A stretch of 64,000 nucleotides of DNA, taken from contig NZ_PPXD01000001.1 in assembly GCF_002909375.1 (NCBI RefSeq), positions 1 through 64,000 of the forward strand. Reading direction: 5' to 3'. Positions 53,984 through 61,781 of this stretch are shown in pieces (within the stretch, counting starts at the first letter, position 1; each line of letters starts with the position of its first letter). The notes beneath the pieces are model-generated. The model was not told where the DNA came from. It ran no database searches and saw only the letters and a program-made list of their open reading frames with translations. A program made the position numbers and the translations under genes. The stretch is from Cryobacterium zongtaii (lineage in GTDB: Bacteria; Actinomycetota; Actinomycetes; Actinomycetales; Microbacteriaceae).

Positions 53984-56872
53984 ATGCGGTTGGCCAGTCT
54001 CACCGGAGCGGCCGTCGCCGGAGCGGTTGGTGTGCTCCTCCTGATCGGATGGTACGTCGGGCTGGGCGCTATACCCGGGGCCATCACCGGCCTGTGGACG
54101 ATCAAGCCGATGACCGCCGTGGGCTTTATTCTCGTCTCTGTTGCCGTGGCAATGCTGGACCGGCGCCGAGTCACTCTGGGTCTGGGTCTCGCTGTTGCCA
54201 TGATCGGTGCGCTCACCCTGGCCGAGTACGTCTTCGGGATATCACTCGGCATTGACGAGCTTGCGGGTATCGACTTCGACGGGCAGACCGCGCGCATGGC
54301 GCCGGCCACGGCGGTGTCGCTGCTGCTGCTCGGGGCATCCGTCGTCGCCAGCCGGCTCGCCCGCGCGAGCGTGATGCTCGGACTGGCCTTCGGGACGCTC
54401 ATAATCAGCCTGATCGCGATTCTCGGCTACGCCTACGGGGTCTCCTCCCTCTACAGTGTCGGCGGGTTCGCGAGCATGGCGCTGCCCTCGGCGCTTGGAC
54501 TGGCCGTTTTGTCGCTGTCGATCCTGCTGCAGCGTCCCGCCAACGGTCTGATCGCGCTGTTGGGCGACCCGGGCAGCGCGGGGCATCTGCTCCGCCCGGT
54601 CATTCCTGTCTTGTTCCTCGGCCCGTTCGTCCTGGGGCTGGCCGACCTGGCGGGCCGCCGCCTGGGCTGGTATGACACGGTGTTCGGCGTCGCCATCCTG
54701 ATCGCGGTCATGACAGTTCTCGGCACCGGGCTCGCCTGGATCGCGGCGCGCCGGCTGCGCACCCTCGATCGCCAGCGGGACGCGGCCATGCAGGCCCTCG
54801 CCGAGGCCAACCACACCCTTGAGGAGACGGTCGACGCTCGCACCCGGCAGCTGGCGGAGACGGCGGACACGCTCCACACGCTGATCAAGATCGCACCGGT
54901 TGGCATCGTGCAACTGGATGCTGCCGGCGGAATCATTTCGGCCAACGACCAGTGGCTCGAGCTGAGCGGGCTCACGAAGCGCCAGTCGCGGCGCGACGGC
55001 TGGGTCGCGGCCATGCACCCCGACGACGCCGACCGAGTGCGTCAGGAATGGCAACAGTACGTCGACGCCGGGGAGGCGTACGAGACGACCATGCGATTCC
55101 GCACTCCCTCCGGGCAGGTCAACTGGGTGCAGGTGAGCACCGCCCCGATGACGGATGCGAACGATGTGTTCGGGCACCTTGCCAGCGTGACCGACGTGAC
55201 CGCGTTGCGCGCTGCCGAACACGCGGCATCGGCGGCGAGTGCCCGCTTCGAGGCCGCCTTCGCCTCGTCGCCGCTCGGAACAGCCATCGTGTCGCTGGAC
55301 GGAATAGTCGTCGAGGCGAACAAACGGCTCTTCGACCTGGCCGGATCATTGATCCCGGTGGTGAATCAGCCCATCGAGTCGATGTTCAGTCCGGCGAATG
55401 CCGGGGACGGCGCAGCATCCGCGACGGTCGGCGTCGACGGCCCGACGGGCCGCCGCATGGATCGTCGGATGCGACGCGACGACGGTGAGGAAACCTGGGT
55501 CAAGGTCAGCATCGCCGAGATCAACGAGGGTGAGCAGGCCGGCGGGTTCCTGTACCAACTCGAGGACATCACCGCCCGGCGCCTGGCCGAAGCCCGGGTC
55601 GAGCACCTCGCTTTCCACGATCCGCTGACGAACCTGCCCAATCGCCTGCTGCTCCTCGACCGGCTGAACCAGGCTCTCCTCCAGGCGTCGCGTCGCGGTT
55701 CCGGCGTCGCCGTGTTGTTCATCGACCTCGACCGATTCAAGTTCGTCAACGACAGCCTCGGCCATCACGCCGGCGACGCCGTCCTGATGCAGGTTGGGCT
55801 CCGGCTGCGCCAGCACGCCAGGGCGACCGACACGGTGTCCCGCATCGGCGGGGACGAATTCGTGGTCATCTGCCCGGATGTCGGCCGCAGCGGGGATGTC
55901 AACAAGATCGCCGAGGCGTTCCAGAAGGCCATCTCAGCGCCGATCCAGTTCGGTGACCAGATCGCATCCGTGGACGCCAGTATCGGCATAGCATTCGGGC
56001 TCGGTCATGACGACGCCGAGTCATTGCTGCGCAACGCTGATCAGGCGATGTATCTGGCCAAGGGACGGGGCCGCGCCCGATACGAAGTCTTCGACGACGA
56101 CCTGCGCTACCGCATTCACCAGCGGCTCGACACCGAGCTGGCTCTGCGCGACGCCGTCGCTCAGGGCGAGATCGAGACGTGGTACCAGCCCATCGTGGAC
56201 CTGCAGGAAAACCGAGTCGTGGCGACCGAGGCCCTCGCGCGCTGGCGGCGGCCCGAGCGTGGGCTGATCTCCCCGGCTGAGTTCATCGCGATTGCCGAAG
56301 AGGTCGGCCTGATCAAGGGCATCGGTGCCACGGTGCTGAGCCAGGCCTGCCACGCGGCGACCGCCCTGGAGCGCAACGTGGCCGTCAGCGTGAATGTGTC
56401 GGCCCGGCAGTTCGTGCAGGACGACTTCGGTGCGGTCGTCAAGCGCGCGCTCAGGGAGTCGGGTCTGGCCCCTGACCAGCTCTGGCTGGAGCTCACCGAG
56501 AGCGCCGTGCTCGAGGCGATCGACTCCGCCGCCCGAACCTTCCAGGAGCTGCGCGCCATCGGAGTGCGGCTCGCCATCGATGACTTCGGCACCGGCTACT
56601 CGTCGTTCACACATCTGCGCGAGTTCACTGTGGACCTGTTGAAGATCGACCTGTCGTTCATCCGCGACCTCGAACGGTCCGAACACGATCGAGCGATAGT
56701 GGAAGGAATCCTCCGTTTGGCGGACTCCCTCAATCTGGATGTGGTGGCCGAGGGCATCGAGACCACCAACCAGCGAGACCTGCTGCAGGCGATGGGCTGC
56801 CGCTACGGCCAGGGTTACCTCTTCTCGAAGCCGACTCCTAGCGCTTCCCCCGCGGTCGTCTTCGCCACCTGA
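53984..56872 (+). CDS. Multi-helix membrane GGDEF-EAL protein with two PAS domains (c-di-GMP turnover)
   Basis: 962 residues from ATG 53984. Residues 1-260 hold eight or so transmembrane helices. A helical linker follows, then PAS-like domains near 300-420 and 425-530 (APVGIVQLDAAGGIISAND; SPLGTAIVSLDGIVVEANK). The GGDEF domain has an intact IGGDEF near 622 and the EAL domain starts at ATEALARW near 748, with the later catalytic/loop motifs ELTESAVLE, DDFGTGYSS and KIDLSFIRD. Both activities (synthesis and hydrolysis of c-di-GMP) could be kept; balance cannot be read. The gene lies 3 kb from the type IV pilus genes. Confidence 0.94.
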   Translation: MRLASLTGAAVAGAVGVLLLIGWYVGLGAIPGAITGLWTIKPMTAVGFILVSVAVAMLDRRRVTLGLGLAVAMIGALTLAEYVFGISLGIDELAGIDFDGQTARMAPATAVSLLLLGASVVASRLARASVMLGLAFGTLIISLIAILGYAYGVSSLYSVGGFASMALPSALGLAVLSLSILLQRPANGLIALLGDPGSAGHLLRPVIPVLFLGPFVLGLADLAGRRLGWYDTVFGVAILIAVMTVLGTGLAWIAARRLRTLDRQRDAAMQALAEANHTLEETVDARTRQLAETADTLHTLIKIAPVGIVQLDAAGGIISANDQWLELSGLTKRQSRRDGWVAAMHPDDADRVRQEWQQYVDAGEAYETTMRFRTPSGQVNWVQVSTAPMTDANDVFGHLASVTDVTALRAAEHAASAASARFEAAFASSPLGTAIVSLDGIVVEANKRLFDLAGSLIPVVNQPIESMFSPANAGDGAASATVGVDGPTGRRMDRRMRRDDGEETWVKVSIAEINEGEQAGGFLYQLEDITARRLAEARVEHLAFHDPLTNLPNRLLLLDRLNQALLQASRRGSGVAVLFIDLDRFKFVNDSLGHHAGDAVLMQVGLRLRQHARATDTVSRIGGDEFVVICPDVGRSGDVNKIAEAFQKAISAPIQFGDQIASVDASIGIAFGLGHDDAESLLRNADQAMYLAKGRGRARYEVFDDDLRYRIHQRLDTELALRDAVAQGEIETWYQPIVDLQENRVVATEALARWRRPERGLISPAEFIAIAEEVGLIKGIGATVLSQACHAATALERNVAVSVNVSARQFVQDDFGAVVKRALRESGLAPDQLWLELTESAVLEAIDSAARTFQELRAIGVRLAIDDFGTGYSSFTHLREFTVDLLKIDLSFIRDLERSEHDRAIVEGILRLADSLNLDVVAEGIETTNQRDLLQAMGCRYGQGYLFSKPTPSASPAVVFAT

Positions 56873-56922
56873 CGCGCTCGTCCTTAGGCTCGTCGCCGAC
56901 AAGCGCCACCAGTGGATGCGAG

Positions 56923-56989
56923 GAGCCACCGTGTGACAGACAGTGCGGACTAGGTCGCGCAACAAGGAGTCATGAACACACGGTGGCTC
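56923..56989. repeat. Perfect 13 bp inverted repeat in the gap after the GGDEF-EAL gene
   Basis: GAGCCACCGTGTG (56923-56935) and CACACGGTGGCTC (56977-56989) are exact complements, 41 bases apart. The rest of this 205-base gap (56873-57077) shows no gene. The stem is too long-looped for an efficient terminator; it may be an element end or regulatory site. Confidence 0.6.
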
Positions 56990-57077
56990 GCGACCCATGA
57001 TGCCCCGCATCCGGCCCGGAGGCAAACGGCTACTTAGGCCGGGCGAAATTCACTACGGAAGCGACAGCATGTGCAGG

Positions 57078-58310
57078 TCAGCCTTCTTCCAGAAGTGCTT
57101 CCCTGTGGCGGCCGAACCACATTGAGCGAAGGATCAGCACCTCCCAGGGGATGGTGATCGTCCCGACCAGCCAGGCCTCGTTGAGTCGATGTGATGAGTA
57201 GTCCGAGCGACTCTGGATATCTCGCACTACTGCGCTGGGCACACCCTGAGCCCGGAGCGAATCAGCTTGAGCCTCGCTCCACGACTTGATCGGCAGAGCT
57301 GAGTAGCTGAAAACGAGGCCGTCTATCGTCAGCTCGAATTCAAGGCTCGCCCACAGCAACCCACTTGAGGCGCCAGGCCCATCGGTGGACCAGCTATCCC
57401 AGTGAATGGAGCCGGGGTCGTTGCTCGTCAACGTCAGGCCGAAATTCCGCGTCGACCTCATGTTCGCACCGACCATGTCGAGATCGATTCCGTTGAACAT
57501 GATGCGGGGGAATCTATTCGATGGCGTCATCAGACCGCACTCGTATCGATGCTCGACGCTCGGGGTGTCAATGTACAAGGAACTTTGCACATCCGTATGG
57601 GCGCTGTTGTAGATGCTGACCCATTTGTTGTCGGCGGTGATGCCCCAAAACGCTCCGTTGAATCCCAGAGGCGCCGCATCCAGGCGCATGGCGTCAAGAG
57701 ACGTCCGTACGACGCGAGACGGTAGTGGCTCGCGCTTTTCGGAGAGGGCGTTCGAGATACCGCCGAAGCGCACGACAGCTGTCATCGCATCCAGCCAGAA
57801 CTCGACACTCACTCTAGAGGTCGGGTCGGCATCTGCAGGCCATGGGTCATCAACCGGTCTGTGTACTGGAACCGGCAACACCGAGCGCAACGCCGCCGAG
57901 AGCTTCACCCTGAACCCAGTGTCGGCATAGGACACTGACCCACGCCAGTCGGACAGACCCTGACGGAACGCCTCATGTCCTGAATCGGCGTACATCATGC
58001 CCTCTTCGTCGAGCGCAAAAGTGAAGGGACTCAAGCGCGGAGTCGCTCGGATTGCCCGTGCCAGAATGCGCGCGAGGTCATCCGGTATTTGCACGCGAAC
58101 TCTGACGGGTTCTGCCGTGAGGTAGCCGGTAATGGGATCCCGATGAGCCCGGCACGCTGAAAACTCGACGATACGAGACCCACGGAATCTAACGCGAACC
58201 ATTCCGGCCTTGGGGCTGGTGAAGACCCCTGTGGGGTCGGGCGGGTAGGCGATCAGCCCGTCGCCGAACACGTTTCCCTCGTTGTCAATCATCGCATCGC
58301 GTAAATGCAC
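57078..58310 (-). CDS. Orphan protein of unknown function, lower GC
   Basis: 410 residues from GTG 58310, preceded by a GGGGGG run four bases upstream (ATG 58292 is an alternative). The protein is soluble-looking, rich in Ser/Arg/Trp, with no signal peptide or transmembrane segment; recognizable words such as DDPWPADADPTSRVSVEFWLD and FNGIDLDMVGANMRS do not match any family known to me. Its GC content is visibly lower (nearer 57%) than its neighbours, and codons such as ATA/TCA are commoner, so it may have been acquired. It stands alone between the GGDEF-EAL gene and the four-Cys genes. Confidence 0.65.
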   Translation of the reverse strand: MHLRDAMIDNEGNVFGDGLIAYPPDPTGVFTSPKAGMVRVRFRGSRIVEFSACRAHRDPITGYLTAEPVRVRVQIPDDLARILARAIRATPRLSPFTFALDEEGMMYADSGHEAFRQGLSDWRGSVSYADTGFRVKLSAALRSVLPVPVHRPVDDPWPADADPTSRVSVEFWLDAMTAVVRFGGISNALSEKREPLPSRVVRTSLDAMRLDAAPLGFNGAFWGITADNKWVSIYNSAHTDVQSSLYIDTPSVEHRYECGLMTPSNRFPRIMFNGIDLDMVGANMRSTRNFGLTLTSNDPGSIHWDSWSTDGPGASSGLLWASLEFELTIDGLVFSYSALPIKSWSEAQADSLRAQGVPSAVVRDIQSRSDYSSHRLNEAWLVGTITIPWEVLILRSMWFGRHREALLEEG

Positions 58311-58459
58311 GGTACCCCCCAAAAAAAGACGACTGGCTGTCGACGTATGGCTAGACCCTACCCAGCGCACAGGGATCGTATTCACGAACAACGCCCACAT
58401 CCGGGGCAACCCACCGCGGCCAGCTAGGCTGGGAGAAAATCTCGAAGGGGGTCACCGCC

Positions 58460-59158
58460 ATGGGCGCTGCAACGTTGCCGACTGGTTCACCGTCCCGGCG
58501 CCCGCTGTGGTTCGCCCTCGGCGCGGTGGGCGTGTTGCTGGTCGTGGCGCTGATCGTGGTGCTCGTCGTCTGGCGCGGGGGAGCGGGCACTCCCTCCGGC
58601 TCCGACGACTCCCTGCCGGGCACGCGCCCCACACCCACCGCAACCGCCGAGCCGCATGCCGTCGCCAGCGCCGCGCCCGCAGTGGCCGCCGGGCCGCGCC
58701 CCACCAGCTGCGAGGCGATCTACAGTCCCACCATGCTGGCCACCCTCAACGAGACTGGCAGCCTCAACCCCGAGTGGGCCGAGGAAGACGTCAACTCCGG
58801 CGTGCTGTTCGGCACCGATGACGAACAACTCATCGTCGTCATCGAGGGCGCAGAGCACCTCACCTGCGTATGGGGCAACCCAGACGGCGGCTCGGGCAGC
58901 GGCCTCACCTCCAACGTGGTCTTCGTCACGGCCGAGCAGTCCGAAGCGGTGCACCAGCGGCTGCTCGGCGACGGCCTGAACTGCTATGAAGAGCTCGGCG
59001 GCATCCGCTGCGTCGCCGAATCGACCGAGGGTGCCGAGGGCATCGCGGGCCAGTCGCACTTTCTGCGCGACGGCATCTGGCTGGCTACCCGCTACGTGAA
59101 CGCGGGCCCGGATGGCTACACCCACGACATGGTCGCCACCGTCTGGGCCGGCGCCTAA
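58460..59158 (+). CDS. Four-Cys membrane-anchored protein, family copy 2
   Basis: 232 residues from ATG 58460, the same length as copy 1, with TAGGCT at 58425-58430 upstream. Transmembrane helix about 16-38, Thr/Pro-rich linker, then TSCEAIYSPTMLATLN, EHLTCVWGNPDGG, NCYEELGGIRCVAEST and the closing SHFLRDGIWLATRYVNAGPDGYTHDMVATVWAGA. The four cysteines align with copies 1 and 3. Directly upstream of copy 3 with 74 bases between. Confidence 0.75.
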   Translation: MGAATLPTGSPSRRPLWFALGAVGVLLVVALIVVLVVWRGGAGTPSGSDDSLPGTRPTPTATAEPHAVASAAPAVAAGPRPTSCEAIYSPTMLATLNETGSLNPEWAEEDVNSGVLFGTDDEQLIVVIEGAEHLTCVWGNPDGGSGSGLTSNVVFVTAEQSEAVHQRLLGDGLNCYEELGGIRCVAESTEGAEGIAGQSHFLRDGIWLATRYVNAGPDGYTHDMVATVWAGA

Positions 59159-59198
59159 CCAGCACCTCCCTCGCCCGGTCGGGCTATGCTGTGCGCAA

Positions 59199-59215
59199 AA
59201 TCCTCCGGGAGGATT
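59199..59215. promoter_or_regulatory. Palindrome AATCCTCC-G-GGAGGATT upstream of copy 3
   Basis: A perfect 8 bp inverted repeat around a single G. One arm reads GGAGG, like a ribosome site, the other CCTCC, like an anti-ribosome-site. The functional site of the gene is a separate GGGAGG at 59223-59228. The palindrome could fold to affect translation or be an operator. Confidence 0.5.
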
Positions 59216-59232
59216 GCGCTCAGGGAGGCGGA

Positions 59233-59913
59233 ATGCCCGTTCATGGAACACCGACGATCACGGCCGGCGCACAGTGGGTGCTGCTGATCCTGGGCGGTAT
59301 CGTGACCGTGTTCGTCGTGCTGGCCGCGGTGTGGGTGGTATTTTCACCCCGGCCCGTGCCCACCCCCGCAGCGGACCCCGACGCCCGGCCCGTGCCAGCA
59401 GCGCCGGCGGCGGCTGCCGCGGTCAGCGCCCCCACCGCCGTGCTCGAACCTGGCACTCCCAAGCCGGCCGCCTGCGAGCAGATCTACAGCCCAACGATGG
59501 TCGGTGCGTTCGGCGACCTGGTACTCAACCCGGCCTGGACCACCCAGCCCGGCGCCGATGTGCGCGACGGCGCCGACGACCCCGAGCTGCGCGCGATCAT
59601 CAACGGAAGCGAGCACCTCAGCTGCCGGTGGGTCAGCCCCGCCGGGGCGTCCGACAGTGGCGTGTCCACCAGCGTGGTGTGGGTCACCGCCGAGCAGACC
59701 GCAGGCGTCGAGGGCCGCCTCCGCGCGCTGGGCATGGAGTGTTACGAGGAGCTGGACGGGCTGCGCTGCATCACCGAAACCACCACCGACGTCGGCCGCT
59801 ACGGCCAGTCACACTTCCTGCGCGGCGGCATCTGGCTGGCAACCCTCTGGGTGAATGCCGGCCCAGATGGCTACACCCACGACATGGTCAACACGATCTG
59901 GGCCGGTGCCTGA
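59233..59913 (+). CDS. Four-Cys membrane-anchored protein, family copy 3
   Basis: 226 residues from ATG 59233 (GGGAGG upstream). Helix about 15-38, Ala/Pro linker, then AACEQIYSPTMVGAFGDLVLNPAW, EHLSCRWVSPAGA, ECYEELDGLRCITET and SHFLRGGIWLATLWVNAGPDGYTHDMVNTIWAGA. Compared with copies 1 and 2 the four cysteines and the C-terminal block are the best conserved. It is the last gene before the pilB promoter, so a link to the pilus is suggested by place only. Confidence 0.75.
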   Translation: MPVHGTPTITAGAQWVLLILGGIVTVFVVLAAVWVVFSPRPVPTPAADPDARPVPAAPAAAAAVSAPTAVLEPGTPKPAACEQIYSPTMVGAFGDLVLNPAWTTQPGADVRDGADDPELRAIINGSEHLSCRWVSPAGASDSGVSTSVVWVTAEQTAGVEGRLRALGMECYEELDGLRCITETTTDVGRYGQSHFLRGGIWLATLWVNAGPDGYTHDMVNTIWAGA

Positions 59914-59951
59914 CCACGGCGCCGACGCGCCCACCCCCGATTAAGGGACTG

Positions 59952-59979
59952 GTGACACCGAAACGCCCGGAGATACCGT
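59952..59979 (+). promoter_or_regulatory. Candidate promoter of the pilus operon
   Basis: GTGACA (59952-59957) and TACCGT (59974-59979), spacer 16 bp, lie about 95 bases before pilB in an otherwise gene-free 159-base gap. Confidence 0.4.
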
Positions 59980-60072
59980 AATCTGTCACACAGGACGCCT
60001 CGGGCGCCGTCTTTCGCGCAGAATTTGTTCTCCCCGAGTTCCACCGCACAGCCACGATCCGGGGAGGGTCGA

Positions 60073-61740
60073 ATGCCTACCCTGACCGAAATCCTGATTC
60101 TTCACGGCTCGTTGCCGATCGAATACCTCGACACGGTGATGAGTAACGATCCGGCCGACGAAGGTGCCGCCCGGGCCCTGGTGGAAAGCGGTGTTATCAC
60201 GTCGCTGCAACTTGCCAAGGCCCGGGCCGCGCAGGCCAAACTGCCCTTTGTGGACCTGCTCGACTATCCGGTCGACCGCGCCGCCGTAGCCCTGGTTTCA
60301 GCCGCCGTTTGCAAACGCCACGAGGTGCTTCCGATCGCGGTCAGCATGAACCGCCTCGTGCTCGCGATGGTCAACCCCGGCAACGTCTTCGCACTCGATG
60401 ACGTGATCGAGGCGGCGCGTATGCGCGTCAATCCGGTCGTCGTGGAGCGCGCCGACCTCTTGGCCGCCATCGAGCGCTACCACCGCGCCGACGACGAGCT
60501 GAGCAACCTCACCACTACCCTGCAGGAGGAACACGCCCCGGAGGAAAGCGCATTCGGAGTTTCGGACTCACTCGACGACGACGCTCCGATCGTGCGATTC
60601 GTGAACCTCCTGGTCAGCCAGGCCATTCAGGACAAGGCCTCCGACATCCACATCGAACCGGGCGAACACAGCCTGGGTGTGCGGTACCGCATCGACGGGG
60701 TGCTGCACGATATGCAGCGGGCGCCCAAGAGCATTCAAAACGGTGTCATCTCCCGGCTGAAGATTATGGCCGACATCGACATCGCCGAGCGACGCAAACC
60801 GCAGGACGGCCGCATGTCGGTCAGCCACGGCGGCCGGCATATCGACCTGCGGGTGGCCACGCTGCCCACTGTGTGGGGCGAAAAGGTCGTCATGCGAATC
60901 CTCGACAACTCCAGCACGTCGATGAGCCTGCAAGACCTCAACCTGCTGCCGGGCAACTTTGAGGCCTACCGAAGGTCCTATTCCAAGCCGTACGGCATGA
61001 TCCTGGTCACTGGCCCCACAGGCTCGGGCAAGAGCACCACCCTGTACACGACCCTGCACACGGTGGCGCGGCCCGAGATCAACGTGATCACCGTCGAAGA
61101 CCCGGTGGAATACCGGATGGCCGGCATCAACCAGGTTCAGGTGAACCCCAAGGCGGGACTCACCTTCGCCAGCGCGCTGCGCTCGATCCTGCGGTCCGAC
61201 CCGGACGTGGTGCTGATCGGTGAGATCCGCGACCATGAGACCGCCCAGATCGCCATCGAAGCGTCCCTCACCGGTCACCTGGTGCTCTCCACCCTGCACA
61301 CCAATGACGCGCCCAGCGCGGTCACCCGGCTCACCGAGATGGGTATCGAGCCGTTCCTCGTGGGCTCCGCCCTGGATTGTGTGGTCGCTCAGCGGCTCGC
61401 CCGGCGGCTCTGCGACCGCTGCAAAGCCCCGGATTCGCGCGATCCTGGCGAGCTGATGCACCTGCGTTTCAGTACCCCGCAAGACACCGAGGCGCCGGTA
61501 CTGTTCAAACCGGTCGGCTGCCCGAGTTGCTCCAAGACCGGGTACCGCGGCAGGATCGCCGTGCACGAGGTGATGACTGTCTCCGAGGAGATCGAGCGGC
61601 TTACGGTGGCGCACGCCTCCAGCGCCGACATCGCCCAGGCCGCCCGCGATCAGGGCATGATCACCCTCCGCGAAGACGGCTGGACCAAAGTTCGGATGGG
61701 TTTGACCTCCATCGAAGAAGTTCTGCGAGTGGTCGCCTAG
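60073..61740 (+). CDS. pilB: Type IV pilus assembly ATPase PilB/GspE
   Basis: 555 residues from ATG 60073 (GGGGAGGG upstream). The N-terminal MshEN-type domain (about 5-150) has ARALVESGVITSLQLAKARAAQAKLPFVDLLDYPVD and KRHEVLPIAVSMNRLVLAMVNP. The ATPase core follows: Walker A GPTGSGKST near 314-322, Asp box, Walker B IGEIRDHETAQ and His box LSTLHTNDAPSA. The zinc-type tetracysteine is CDRCK near 448 and CPSCSK near 487. It powers pilus extension. First gene of a pilB-pilT-pilC order; pilT starts 41 bases later. Confidence 0.95.
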   Translation: MPTLTEILILHGSLPIEYLDTVMSNDPADEGAARALVESGVITSLQLAKARAAQAKLPFVDLLDYPVDRAAVALVSAAVCKRHEVLPIAVSMNRLVLAMVNPGNVFALDDVIEAARMRVNPVVVERADLLAAIERYHRADDELSNLTTTLQEEHAPEESAFGVSDSLDDDAPIVRFVNLLVSQAIQDKASDIHIEPGEHSLGVRYRIDGVLHDMQRAPKSIQNGVISRLKIMADIDIAERRKPQDGRMSVSHGGRHIDLRVATLPTVWGEKVVMRILDNSSTSMSLQDLNLLPGNFEAYRRSYSKPYGMILVTGPTGSGKSTTLYTTLHTVARPEINVITVEDPVEYRMAGINQVQVNPKAGLTFASALRSILRSDPDVVLIGEIRDHETAQIAIEASLTGHLVLSTLHTNDAPSAVTRLTEMGIEPFLVGSALDCVVAQRLARRLCDRCKAPDSRDPGELMHLRFSTPQDTEAPVLFKPVGCPSCSKTGYRGRIAVHEVMTVSEEIERLTVAHASSADIAQAARDQGMITLREDGWTKVRMGLTSIEEVLRVVA

Positions 61741-61781
61741 TGCCGAACGAGTGGATGCGTAGTGCCGAAGGGGAAATCAGT

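Noticed and set aside
56972-57037. 21-codon frame starting in the right arm of the 13 bp inverted repeat
   Set aside because: The AAGGAG is only two bases from the ATG, too close for normal initiation, and the peptide has no features.
57078-58310. Prophage or genomic-island call around the orphan gene
   Set aside because: Only one low-GC gene, no integrase, no attachment repeats and no phage structural genes.
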